DNA from: Simmondsia chinensis
Lineage: Eukaryota > Streptophyta > Magnoliopsida > Caryophyllales > Simmondsiaceae
DNA length: 64,000 nt
NCBI GenBank assembly: GCA_018398585.1
Contig: JAGTTD010000010.1
Span: forward strand, 23,879,739 to 23,943,738
Direction of reading: 5' to 3'
Every line of letters begins with the position of its first letter. Positions within the stretch are counted from its first letter, which is position 1. The notes beneath the pieces are model-generated. The model saw nothing but the letters and a program-made list of their open reading frames with translations. It was not told the origin of the DNA and did not search any database. The position numbers were made by a program, and so were the translations under genes. Positions 1 through 11,443 of this stretch are shown in pieces.

Positions 1-1
1 G

Positions 2-717
2 GATAATGACACAGCCATATGTGTCCCGCCTTCATACATGTTGGGGGTCATTATTTAATCTCAAGAGGACTTCATAACTTCAAGTGTGGCAATTTGAGGC
101 TTTTCAGGGGCCACCACTAAGTGAGCAAGGGTCATCCCAATTGAGTTAACTATTGGCAACTTGAGAAAGTTAACAACTTTCTTTATAGTAGTTACTATCT
201 AAAGCAATAATGCTTTGCTTAGGAGAGATTGACTACATTCCTATTATTGTATCCCTTCTTCACTTCACCCGTTTTTAATCTATGGGAATGATGACAAGTA
301 CGAGGTTTTTATAGCAGATAATAGGCCATTCAAGACCTGATCCAATTATGTTGAGGAAAAGTTCAACGAAGACCGATAGATGTCAAGAGGACCACTACTC
401 AGACTACCCAACATCAGGCGCTGATAGCCATCCTTGATAGCCCACTAACTAAAGATAAGTTTGATCAAGTTGATGTGGAGTCAAAGGACTCTGACTTTTG
501 GGGATGCATGAGAGCACTTCGTCATGAGGGGGACCATCACACACACAAGTAAGCCTAGGCGGAGCAGCCAAGACCTCCCCTAAAATGCCCAGAGGGCTGT
601 GTCCTCAACCATTACAAAGGTATTTGCTTTGCATGTTGAGGATCAATTATAGGCTAAGCAGCCATTTGTGTCTTAGAATGGCCTCATTTACAGACATCAA
701 AAGAGTTGAGTCCTAAT
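2..717 (+). pseudogene. Tat pol remnant: retropepsin and linker
   Basis: The window opens inside the aspartic protease. The first codons read DNDTAICVPPSYMLGVI, where the second Tat copy reads DNGVAISV; the catalytic DNG has become DND. Further on, VIPIELTIGN and ADNRPF match the linker after the protease in the other copy (27360, 27530). Several stops interrupt the frame, so no product is expected. About position 700 the similarity to the upstream pol part stops and the antisense gene begins, marking the internal deletion. Confidence 0.7.
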
Positions 718-3700
718 TCACACTAAGGATTCCTCTAGACTGACAATTGTAGTGTCTTCATTCAACTGCTGGTCCATAAAGAGGGCCTCTTCTTGAAGGG
801 GTTGTTGAGGCCTTTGAGCCTCTGTCGTTTCTTGCTCGAGCTCTCCAACTCTTGAGCCCTGAGAGAATGCTGTTGCTTGAGAGATGGCAATTACATCTTA
901 AGCTAGCTCAATCTTTCTTCTGGTTGATGGATTTCTCCCTCTAAGCCTTTGATGTCTTAAGCATGTCGACTCTGGACTTCCCTAGTTGCTTGGAGTTCCT
1001 CAAAGAGAAGTTGTGGCCTGCCTAGGCCAACTGAACGACCCAGGTCCCTGATAACATGTTAGCAGTGGCGCTTCTTCTGAAGGAGTGATGGGAGCTCCTG
1101 ATTAACTTCAGTAAACTCCTTCTCTAGCATCTTGAGCTCTCTGGCAAGGGCATGGGCCACCTTAGGATCTTCTTTCAGGGCCTTCACCTAGGACATAGCT
1201 TCTTCAAAGGTTGCATTCTAAGTCAGAGCAAAGATAGGGAGGTGTTCGATTTCCCTCCATCGTTGAAATCTTAGAGATACTTGGTTTAGCTGCTAGATGG
1301 CCAATCTCCCACTTGCCCTAATTTCTTTCAGCAAAAGTAATCCTCTATAAGATAAGAAGAGGGGTGACTCTGGGTGGTGTAACTCGAAAGGGACAATATT
1401 AGAGAAATCTAATCAAGTCCTAACTTTTTAGTTAAACTAGAATCAAGAAAGACTAACCTTTAACTCTAAAGTTTCGACTAAAAGGATAGGAGGAACTTCT
1501 GTTGGTTCTTCAGCTATAGGATTGTCTTCCTCATGGGGGACGTCTAGAAATGGCAATGCTTGTATGTCAAAAGTAACAAATGGCTTGGACATCAAGGATT
1601 CATAAGCCGAGAGAAGAGACGATAGTTTCTTGGATCTCTTCGATGGTGATAGAGGACAAGCCTGGATGAAGGAATAAGGCCTAGACAAGGTCCTATACCA
1701 AAGAGACTATGGAGCTTCTCTAAGTCGCTTAGTTACAAGTGGCTCCTAAGCTGAAGTGACGATATTTCCTTCTTCATTAGTACTTTAGCTAAGAGATTCA
1801 GCTTCCTAAGGGGGCTCTGGCACATGTTGTTGTGGTGGAGAATATGGAATTTCCATAATGACCGAGGCTGTTGCTTCTTGTGGCTATACAAGGTTAAGTT
1901 AGAATGGCCTTGTAAAAAGATGAAAAAAAGAAAACCAACTAAGAAATGGCAAACACCTATGGTTAAGGGTGCTTAGTTCTTCCCTTTCTCACAAACTGTG
2001 AGATGGGTACTTCTTCTTCATCTTCTTCTTCTTCTTCTTCTGCTGCTGCCTAAATGGCTTTAGAAGGAAAAGCAGGAGGGACACCTCTTCTTGTTCTTTT
2101 CTTTGAGCCACCAACATTAAGGGCTAGTGGAGAGGTTAGTGGTGGAGAATCCTTCAACAACATTCGGGTGAAGCTCCGAGTACTCCTTTGAGTTTCATAA
2201 GCAGCTGAAGATGAAAAGCAAAGAATAAGAGTGAGTCCTTATTTAATCCATTTAAAAGACAAAATAGAAGTTCTGCTTCAAGGATGGTTGTTCACTCGGT
2301 AATGTCTTTTTTAGAGTCTAGGCTATTCTGGTTAGATGGGGTCCTCTTAAGCATGGACCTGCAAGCTCAAGGGATGATGTAAAATACTGCCTGGAGCATT
2401 TGGCCTCCAAAGTGGACCAGTAAGCTGAAACATGCTATAGAACAAGGTGTGGCAGAGCGACTTGACCTTGAGATTGGACTCATGGAGCTCTTTGTATTAG
2501 GAGAGGTGAATAGAAATCCTTTTAGCTCACCATCAGTTCTTGGTCCTTAGATGTGAAAAAGGAACATCCCGGACCATCTTAAACTGCCTAGCAAGAAACC
2601 TAGGCCTATAAGTCTCTACACCAGGATGGGTTCGATGATAAAAGAAGAGATCTTAAGGGCACAAAATTACCTGCCAAATCTAGGCTTTGACGGCTACATA
2701 GACATTATAGTAGAGGTCCAATTTCTTGAACCAAAGAGGACCGAGCTTCCATTATTTGAAGGGCGTCCATTATATCCCTATCCTACCTCAAGGAGACATA
2801 AGCCTCTCAAGGCATCAGTCAAAAGACCATCCTAGGGGTAAAAGGACCTCTCTTCGAGCAAATTGCTCTCTATAAAAGATGGCCCCCTCATATGTGGAAA
2901 AAAAAGGGGCCATGTCCGTGAGGCATTCATACACTCAAGCCAAAAATAGTGGTCCTAAAGCAAGTGGACCAATGCTAAAGGCCAAGTTCATTGCCACCGT
3001 CTTCAGGGACTTAATCACAGAGATGGAGGAACTAGAAAGAAAAAACTTGTTCAACCAAAACAAGTAAAACTAGACCTTTTCTTCTTTGGACCCTCATCTA
3101 TATTTATGACTTTTTGTGACATAAACCTTTAATAGAAGTCTCATAATGGTTGGGCAGGTAAATCATATAGAAAGAAGATGAAAATGTTTCAACCTCTTTA
3201 GAAATAAAGGAGTCAAGAGACAACTCCTCTCCTCCTAGGGAAAGGCCTGTTCAGGCCTCTATGTCCTCTAAGGTAATCTCAATGAAGCCCTCAGGAAGAA
3301 CAAAAGCGCTATAACAAATGTTGCAACAGCAGATGAGTGCTGTCATAATGGGGTAGTTATACTTATGAGCGATCTCTGAAAGTCTGATAGCATCACAAAT
3401 GTGGAGATTCTTCCATTTCACTTCATAGGAGAGAATCAGTTGATCCAACCATTCAACGTACCACCTGGTTAGGAATGTCCATCTTTTTAGGGGGGCTCAA
3501 TCTTTGCAGATGCACCTATCACCCTAAGAACGAACCATGGAGACTATGTGAGATAAAGGAGATTCATCAGTATTTGGAAAAATTCCCTCAAGGCTGGGGA
3601 TGTCAAAAGAAGGGTAAAAAATAGGACATAAGGCATAGGGTTCAAAGATTGAAGAAGGATCATTCTCTTGCATCCAAGAAAGATCCTCCTTGATGGTACC

Positions 3701-3828
3701 AAGATAGATAGGGCTCTGAAGCCTATTCGAGACCATTAAAACACTTGATTGTACTAGATGTGCCAACTTCTCAATACGGCTATCAGCTTGAGGGATGGGC
3801 CAAAGATATCGTAAGAGATTTCAGCCAT
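718..3828 (-). pseudogene. Antisense plant-mobile-domain gene (aORF) of Tat element
   Basis: Antisense to the element. A likely start is the ATG at 3828 (MAEISYDIFGPSLKLI), followed after a frameshift by a segment at 3766-3524 and then MDQLILSYEVKWKNLHICDA at 3448. The stretch FVLPEGFIEITLEDIEA, read on as TGLSLGGEE past one stop, fits the plant mobile domain (PMD, aminotransferase-like) core, where 'LP.GEMT.TLEDVA.LTGLP' is usual; MNLAFSIGPLALGPLF near 3000 fits its later part. Downstream are a basic GSKKRTRRG patch and an acidic run (AAAEEEEEEDEEE, 2013-2050). The segment 1688-1443 ends at a GT donor that is also found in copy 2. A frame ending ESLV-stop at 718 closes the gene. Many stops show it is dead here. 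Function of such aORFs is unknown; antisense extra ORFs with PMD-like domains are described for Tat elements. Confidence 0.7.
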
Positions 3829-3985
3829 TTCTTAGTGGTTTGGTGAAGAATCTTAGGATACAAAGAGAAAGTCAATAACGAAGAGCGAAGGAATCAAAGG
3901 CAAAGAGCAACTGTTTTTGAGAGCCTGATCATAATGATAAGAAAGCATAGAGAAAAAAAATTAAAGCTTCGAAGCCCTAACTGTC

Positions 3986-3996
3986 ATATTTATAGA
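3986..3996 (-). promoter_or_regulatory. TATA box for the antisense gene
   Basis: On the minus strand the sequence reads TCTATAAATAT, a strong plant TATA match, about 160 bases upstream of the proposed aORF start codon at 3828. It lies inside the element between the gene and the 3' LTR, so the antisense gene may have had its own promoter. No transcript evidence is available. Confidence 0.5.
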
Positions 3997-4113
3997 CACA
4001 TGGGAGCAAAGGAAGGTGAAACATTAAACTGTGTTCTTTCGATCTCCCTATAGCCGTTGAGGGTCAAATCAAGCACATTTTTCCCCATCGGAAATTTGAA
4101 ATTACCAAGGGCT

Positions 4114-4123
4114 AAAATGGGGG
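4114..4123 (+). other. Polypurine tract of Tat copy 1
   Basis: AAAATGGGGG sits immediately before CATTTATTTATACCCTG, which looks like the start of the 3' LTR in Tat elements. It is the site expected to prime plus-strand DNA synthesis. Confidence 0.55.
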
Positions 4124-4568
4124 CATTTATTTATACCCTGAATTCAATGTAGTTGGGATGACACCCTTTGCCTATAAAGCGCTACAAGCTTTTCACGTAA
4201 GGCCCTCCTCATGGAAGGTAAGGCCTTTAGATGCTAAGATAACAGTGTCTCGAGCCTAGCTGCATGAGAAATTTAAACTCTTACAAGGGTACCAACTGTT
4301 GAGAGGCAGAAGGAGCTCAAACTCAAGGGACTTTCTTGAAGGCTATATCAAGCTTGGAGTGCAATCGTAGAATGTGTGTACATCAAGCTTATCCAACGAA
4401 ACATAGGGAATCTAAAAAGGACTCCCGCTCAAAAAGCAGATGTGGGTTTTTAGAAGGACGCCCTCAAAGGCACGTTCACTATTCATTCTTGGGCCATTGA
4501 AGCTTTGTGGCCTACATGAGAGGAAAATGCCTCGGAAATAGAGGCAGTCGTTATTTCATTTTTCTATA

Positions 4569-4572
<4 letters not shown>
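4124..4572 (+). repeat. Remnant of Tat 3' LTR
   Basis: Noncoding sequence directly after the polypurine tract, ending at an AT microsatellite where copia element A begins. No second LTR is in the window for comparison, so the end is uncertain and the piece is probably truncated. Confidence 0.4.

Positions 4573-4602
<30 letters not shown>
4573..4602. repeat. (AT)n microsatellite
   Basis: About 15 uninterrupted AT units at the junction between the Tat remnant and copia A. It appears to replace the terminal 100 or so bases of the copia LTR. Confidence 0.95.
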
Positions 4603-4604
<2 letters not shown>

Positions 4605-5061
4605 CTCTAATAGGCTCATAATATAACAATCAAAAACATCGAATAAAAAAGAATAAACACGGTACATAAAAGAAACGAAATTAAAAAAAAAACAAATTAA
4701 ATATCGAATACTTTATTTAGGCATACCTAAAGTGCAAATCCAAACTCCGAATTTGTAGTTCTGAAATTCGAAAAAGAAACATTTTGACACCTCAAGAGCT
4801 TCTTCGTAATGACCTTTATTAACACTGGAGTGTGGGTTCCCAAAATAATTAATTTTAGGAAAAAAAAAATTTCGGAATAAAATTTTTTCTTTTAATCTCT
4901 CTAAACAAAATTTTTCAAAATAACCATGCTAAATATTAATTTAGAAAAACCCTAAAACAATTTCAGGTTTTTCGTTGTGAGAGAAACCTAGGTTCAAAAA
5001 CCTAAAAAAATTAAGAAAACCTCACAGCAACCCTCTACTACCACAAAAATGCAACATTTGT

Positions 5062-5129
<68 letters not shown>

Positions 5130-6298
5130 TGTGGGCCCCGCATTAGGCCCACCTGAATATTAACCCGCGCTAGGCAAAATATACATAAGTGTTTTTTGAT
5201 TCATTTAAAATAATTTAATTTAAATTTTCATATGTATAAAATTTATCTCATAAATATTATTTGATAAAATTAATTTATTAGACTTATAAATAAATAATTC
5301 ATCTCATTAATTATGTTTGGAAAAATTAATTTATTCGTCTCATGAACAAATAATTCATCACATGAATTTAATTTAAATATTTTCAAGCAATGCTTAAGTT
5401 GAGGCTTGTGGAGGGACCATGATAACAATTGATTCCCATTTAATAAAAGTTAATTCCACTAAATAAGTTTTACTACACTCTAGATTTAATTATATTCACT
5501 CAAGAATTTTTCAAGTAAGTTTATTGCCCCTCTATTAGATATCCTTCAGCTAAAACAACTCCAACTACTGTCATTATTTTCCTCACCTCTATCACCATAG
5601 TTCCCGACTTGCTCTTCTCAAACAATTCATATCACAGAAATAATTTTCAAATTAATTTCAAATGTCAAATATATGGAATACTCTGGCCAAAGATTTTAGA
5701 ATCTGTTCACAATCAAATAAGGGGATATCTTTCATTGTAGATTCATAGTAAAACAATTGCCCAACAAAGTAAGATCCTGGTTATTCAATTTTAACCTCAT
5801 CATTTTGGGCATCAAAGCAATTAACATTCCATCCACGAATTCAGATCATTTCTCGAATTTAGAGTTATCATCTTATAGAATTCAGTATTTCTAATAGTAA
5901 TAAAGAAAGAACTATTCAGGTGGTCCTGCTCACTATTCCAATCTTATTGTATACACCAATATAATACTCATGGATCTCTATCTACATGACCAAGAGAAGT
6001 CATTAAAGATATCATATTATAGTCTTATAAGACAAGTTGTCCAAACTTATCTCCAGCAACGAACATAGTTAACATGTCACTAGTTTAATCCAAGTTTTTA
6101 TTTGGTTCAATCACATTGACCACTTATACCAAACCTAACACGCCATCTTGGATAATGTCTATCTCATGAAACATTTTAGAAACACAATCATGCATGTTTA
6201 ACTCGTATAACATAATCAAACAATAAATAAATAAAATAGTTTTATTACTTAATATTTAAAACTAACTAATTGGGTTTTTTAGGACACCTATTCCAACA
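4603..6298 (-). repeat. 3' LTR of copia A (truncated at its 3' end)
   Basis: Starts on the minus strand at 6298 with TGTTGGAATAGG and is alignable with element C's LTR. The end equivalent to 11197-11300 is missing and replaced by the AT repeat. It contains a long AT microsatellite and the GC block GTGGGCCCCGCAT (5130-5142), also present in C (59619-59640). Confidence 0.75.
5068..5127. repeat. (AT)n microsatellite in copia A LTR
   Basis: About 60 bases of AT repeat in the LTR, next to the GC-rich block. Elements C and D have other low-complexity runs at the corresponding place. Confidence 0.95.
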
Positions 6299-6308
6299 AT
6301 CTCCCAAT
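6299..6308 (-). other. Polypurine tract of copia A
   Basis: On the minus strand AATTGGGAGAT directly precedes the LTR start TGTTGGAAT. This is the common copia arrangement (GTGGGAGA followed by TTGTTGGAAT). Confidence 0.75.
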
Positions 6309-8950
6309 TGTCCTAAAACCCAAATAGCCTACATTGCATGACTATCTCGTAGGGATCTATCAACACTTTGACTATAAACTTTAATCAATAGTTATCTATC
6401 ACTATGTCATTCTTTTGCTCACATGCTTTCATCTACTAGGAACCTTCTAATCCAACCAGTCTACTCAACAACTCCATAACTGTCAAGTACCAAACTTCCA
6501 TAGTAAAGTAAACAATCTCATACTGCTTCACTCTTCACCATCTAATGACTCCCACTATAAGGGTAAACAAGAATTCTAAAATCAAACATCTAAACTCCCT
6601 TTTAAACAAACGACCCATAATGAACCCTACATCCTCTATTTTGAATCTCGCCAACGTTTGATCCTAAAAACATAGGTTGTTTATCTTAGGTCTTTTTATT
6701 TTTAATTAACTTACTTGAAAATAAAAATTTAACAGCTCATAAAAATGCTACACCATTCTCATTGAGTAGAATGTCATCCATATACAAAACTTAGAAAGTC
6801 TCTACTTCCTTGTTATATCACTTGCATACTAATGGTTCACTAACCATTCACTAAAGTCCCTAGGACTTAATTAACCATCATCGAATCTAATATTCAATGA
6901 ACAAGATGCTTATTTAAGCCTACAAATGGACTAACTCATTTTGCATACTTAATGCTCTTGGCTCTTGGCAACAGATTTACCTGGTTATATCATATACATA
7001 ACCATTCAAGATAACCATTCAGAGAACATCATCTTGATCTCGACTTTGCCGTATCTCATCATATGAAACACAATGGATGAGTATCCTTATGGACTTAAGC
7101 ATAGCATCAGGTTAGAAGACCTCGTTAAAGATGATTCTTTCTTATAGGGTATAATCCATTGCCATTAATGTAGCTTTGAAGGTCTCTACCGTCAAGTCCA
7201 CTCAACTGCATACACTTATAGATCCATTCAGATCCTATCTAATAGACTTAATGTCTTTCGAAGCCTCTACAAGTTCCAAACTTAGTTAAAATACAGCTAT
7301 TTTAACTTAACTTTTATTGCCCTAACCAATTAATCTGCATCTTTATATTTAAGAGTTCTATTGCAGTCTAAAGTATCCAATTCATCATCACTCTTAACTG
7401 TTAAGACTAAAGACATGAATCTACCAGGTAACCCTAACCATCCTCCCACTACATCAAAGCTCTCATGTACATTGTGTGATAATAACCTAGTTGAAGATAT
7501 ATCTAGTACATCATCTACACTATAAGTTGTACCGTGCTGTTGAGACACAGTATGTCATACTGTCAATTTAACCAATACAAGCTATCTGTTGTACTTTTAG
7601 AACACTTTCTAATACATTTTACACAGTGAACCTTTTTGATTTGTAAACATGACTCATCATATGAATCGTACCATATTCAATACCATACTATAGATCCATT
7701 CTACAACTCTTTGTAATAAGGATAAATAAGAATTCTCTTGAAACCACCACTTTGATCAAATCAAAGCAACTTGATATAATTTCCTAACTAATTCCAACTT
7801 CAGTCTTTAATTCTTTGAACCTTTCAAAGAATTCAAGATTTTAGTCTTTATAGGTATATCTATACATCAACTAATTGAGTAATTATTCATAAACATTTTA
7901 TGAAATACTCACAGCTTCCGCTCGCTTGAACTTTTAGCATTTCATAAACACTTTATGAACAAGTCCTAGTGGCTTAGTGATCCTGCTACCTTTACTCTTA
8001 AAGACATTTTCAGTCACCATTAATTCGAACATGATTCCCATATCGGTGATCATTCAAGTACTTAATGATCCATAAGACAAATCAAACCAATTTCGAATCA
8101 TATTGGACTAATGTCACCTAAAATTAAGTACCACTTAAAAGCTATATGGTTTTCCAGAATTTCTTCTTTTATACGATTACACAACCTAACTTGTGTTAAA
8201 CTAATAAATTGCCATTAATGTATCATTGATCAAAATAAGTTAACTATCTAACAATTCACCTTTTTAAATAAACACTTTATTTATATAACTATCAGTTTAT
8301 TTTTAAAAAACTAATTGAAAGTCTGTTTAGAAACAAATAGTGGATAGAAATGAAATTTCTAAAGTACATTAAGGTAGTTACTCAAATACAAAACAACATT
8401 CCCTAACTTAAACTACTACCTCTTGATGCTCTTATTGAAAACCCATTCACCAATACGATAGTGAACTACGTACTAGTCACAACTACAGGAGACATGATGT
8501 CAAATATCTCATCATGTTGGCTTCCAATCTTGGCAACAATAGTATCTAAGTACTTAGGCAATTCCTTTTAACATATTAACATCAAGTGCAATTATAAAAA
8601 AGACAAAACTATTTTGACTTATGTTTTATTCTACCTTTTTAAGGTTCCTAATTCATTAGATTGATGTTTACACAAGTGGACTCTTCCCTTAGTTCTCATA
8701 AATTATTGTCATGCTAATAGTTCTCTGACCAAACACTTCTCTCAAGTGTTTTTTTTATCATATCCACTACTACAGTTGATGAATCAAGTATCTAATACTA
8801 GAATAAGTATGGCATCTAATATCCAAGCCTTGCACCCGACCAACGTTTTAGTCTAGTCTAACATTCCTAACGTTATTTTCAACTTAGAAAGTCGAGTAGC
8901 AACCTAGAGAATTCTGAGCATCTCCTGGTGCTTTACATGTATTAAACATA
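6309..8950 (-). pseudogene. Decayed copia pol (integrase, RT, RNase H) of element A
   Basis: Minus-strand frames give scattered copia signatures. KPLGLVHKVFMK near 7970 resembles the integrase core start (usually PLELIHTDVCGPM), with the first catalytic Asp lost. At 6784-6773 the RT catalytic motif YMDD is intact within VLYMDDILL. The last 450 bases before the polypurine tract should hold RNase H but I see no clear motif. Stops and frameshifts occur every few dozen codons. The equivalent B copy has the RT motif degraded to stop-I-D-D near 15130. Confidence 0.6.
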
Positions 8951-11180
8951 TCGTATTATAGCGAAGAATACATAATAGACAAGACATATCAGTATTGAAT
9001 GCAATGCATAGTTTTAAGAACCAGTCTGAAAACAAAAACCAATGAAAAAAGTCATATAACACATGGGATTACATTTCTTGGTTTTTTAGCAAACAATCAA
9101 AGTTCGGAGTTCACATTCTGACACTTAAATGTATGCCGTGGAGACCCAACCGAAACACCCAAAACTCCCCATGGGCGAGGCGGATTTGAGACATAGGAAG
9201 GGTGAGAACATTTCTCAATAAATATGTTTCTTGTAAACTCTTTACTAAACACATTTAACACACAACTTTTCCCTCAGCCTCTAGGGTCCTACAATGGAGC
9301 TCTTCGAGAAGGCTAATGTAGACACTAGTCAATTGTGCACCATTACCTAAACACTCGTACAAGGTCTCGATATACTCCACGTCAGCGTGGCCGTACTGGA
9401 TTGCTTGGACTTTAGCTCATCTTTCAGAGGATTAACCTTGTATTCTATAATCTCTTTGAGGAGGCGCGCCCACCTACTATATTGCTAGACCAGTAATGGA
9501 GGCCATGAGCATTCATTTAGCAGCTTGCGCCTACGTGATATTTTGTGTATTGTGAACTTTTAAATAATTTTAACAAATAGACAAAGCATGGATCCACCTA
9601 ACCATTCTCTGAGTGTGTGTAATAATGAGCTAACCAATCTGCTCGCTACTATGGGAGAGGCATAACAAGTAATTAGTCAAATGAGAACTATTCTCAAATA
9701 ATATGTTTCCTAAACATATTTAACTTACTGTTTCGTCCTTGGTATCATGACGCTCTATAACAAACTATCATACCATCCTAGTCAAGTTTATACCATTACC
9801 TAGACATTAGTTCAAATAAACAAGACAATCCATGTCAGCGTGGCAGCACTCATTTTCCTTGTACCACTATTTATCATGCAGAAGTCTAACCTTGTATCAT
9901 ACGAACAAACGCTCTCCTCGGGGAGTAGCACCTATTCACTATACTATCAGACTGGCAATAGAGACCGTGAGGAATCAATTCATGTTCCTCACTCCCAGTT
10001 GAAATTTTCAATGGTGGATCTTTCTTTCAAATTTGATTATCTCATAATCCATATTAGACTCTCATTCTAAATTTTATTTAACAATTAAATAAAACCTTAA
10101 TCCAATTAAGTTCCTCTAATTATCCAACCCGTGCAATCTAATCTCAATAGACACATTATTAGAATTTTTTTTTAAATAATTCAACTTTTAAATTTTCTAA
10201 TCGCATTAGACATATTTGAAAAAAATTCTCCCACTACATAAAATCAAATGTTTCACAAAGTTATATGACTTTATAATTTGATTCACATCATATGTAATAT
10301 TTAGGGACTTTAAATAATATTGAATACGTGAACTAAATTTAATAAGTACCATTTTATCAAATAGTTTGAACAACATTACTTAAGGCCCAAAGGTTGGAAC
10401 AATTAAAGATTTTTCTAAATTCTTCTAGAAAAGATTATTACATAACCTTAATTAGGATCTCATCCCAATTAATTAATTATTTATTTAAATTATTTAATTG
10501 AAAAAATATAAAAATAACAATAAAAATATTTTATTTTAATTTGGCGCTGGGCACACCCCACTTCATTTTAATTTTTTATTTTAATATTAGTATTTAAACA
10601 AATAAATAAATAAATAAACCTGATTTTAATTTCATTAAATCATAAACCGAATATCTAATCCAATTAGATATTCTAAGTGACGTTGTATATATCTAAATCA
10701 TTCAACTACCTGAATATCTAATCTCATTAGATTATTAAGAAACATACGCCCATAACTTTAATTATAACTCAGCCTAATTTAAATAATTTAAATTCGATGA
10801 ATAACAATCTTGTTATTAAACTCTTTAATAACACAATCAGGTTTTTATTAGTTTTGGATTATCATAAAACATTCAACAATTGAATATTTCATATCTAGGT
10901 TCATAATTTAATCACATTAGACCAATAATATAAATTGTTCAACTCTTTGAATATGGTCTGATTTAGAAATAACTTCTTGAGTGAATCATGAATCACCTAA
11001 AATTTTAAATAATTTAGAACTTTAATGAATATTCAATCTTATTATTAAACTCTTTCAACAAAAATATTTAGGATAGTCATTTTCCTTTAATGAAATTCCA
11101 ATTTCTTACTTTTCATAATTTTACACACCTTAACTTTATCAGCCTGATGTTTTAATGTAAATTATGAACGTATTTAGAGT
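8951..11180 (-). other. Noncoding leader of copia A with internal duplication
   Basis: About 2.2 kb between primer-binding site and pol with no open frame of note. It aligns by eye with 60191-62900 of element C. It contains repeated palindromic motifs of the type ATCTAAT-NNN-ATTAGAT (for example 10648-10672 and 10711-10731) and two related blocks about 450 bases apart (features at 9090-10060). Confidence 0.6.
9090..10060 (-). repeat. Direct duplication of a ~450-bp leader block (copia A)
   Basis: Two related halves. CCACGTCAGCGTGGCCGTACTGG at 9379 corresponds to CCATGTCAGCGTGGCAGCACTC at 9830, and both halves share a TTCTCAATAAATATGTTTC-like stretch and a CACCATTACCTA-like stretch. Element C has the same duplication with about 480-bp period (61430-62390), so it predates these copies. 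Confidence 0.65.
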
Positions 11181-11196
11181 TGGCTTTGTTACCAAT
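11181..11196 (-). other. Primer-binding site of copia A
   Basis: Minus strand ATTGGTAACAAAGCCA, directly after the LTR end CCCGACA. It is a mutated form of the tRNA-iMet-complementary site seen in D (ATTGGTATTAGAGCCA) and C. Confidence 0.65.
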
Positions 11197-11443
11197 TGTC
11201 GGGAACGCATTTTAAAAAATTTTCCCTAAACGATTAAAGCGGGTGCAGCGGAAAACTAATTTTATATCTAATGCTCCACTCTAATTAAACTATTTAATAG
11301 ACTTAAATCTTACCCTAATTGGCTCATAATACAACAATTAGACAAATCGAATAACACAAGTATAAACATGGTACATGTAAGAAACGAAATAAAGGAAAGA
11401 GCAAATTGAATATCAAATACTTAATTTAGACATACCTGAAGCG
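11197..11443 (-). repeat. 5' LTR of copia A, 3' portion only
   Basis: Aligns with 4603-4740 of the other A LTR (shared GGTACAT-AAGAAACGAAAT and TTTAG-CATACCT). Similarity stops at 11443/11444 where fragment L1 begins with TGATGTG; the rest of this LTR is missing. Confidence 0.7.

Larger units (their letters stand above)
1..4572 (+). mobile_element. Ty3/gypsy Tat-lineage element, copy 1 (internally deleted, left end outside window)
   Basis: The first 700 bases align by eye with 27210-27960 of the second Tat element, and 740-1530 aligns with 31560-32270. The reverse transcriptase, RNase H and integrase region that separates these blocks in the second copy (about 28000-31450) is absent here. 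The order left is protease remnant, antisense gene, polypurine tract, 3' LTR remnant. Tat assignment rests on the Asp-Asn-Gly type protease and the antisense plant-mobile-domain gene, both known in Tat/Retand elements. Confidence 0.75.
4603..11443 (-). mobile_element. Ty1/copia long-LTR element A (antisense, both LTRs truncated)
   Basis: Read on the minus strand: partial 5' LTR (11443-11197), primer-binding site (11196-11181), long noncoding leader, decayed pol, polypurine tract (6308-6299) and 3' LTR (6298-4603). The LTR start on the minus strand, TGTTGGAATAGGTGTCCT, matches the LTR start of element C (52555) and is related to D (32274). Copia membership comes from the RT motif YMDD near 6784-6773 in the context VLYMDDILL and from integrase-like sequence upstream of RT. 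Confidence 0.8.

Noticed and set aside
718..3828. Envelope-like gene of an Athila-type retrovirus-like element
   Set aside because: The gene is antisense to the element, has PMD-like sequence and no signal peptide or membrane segment.
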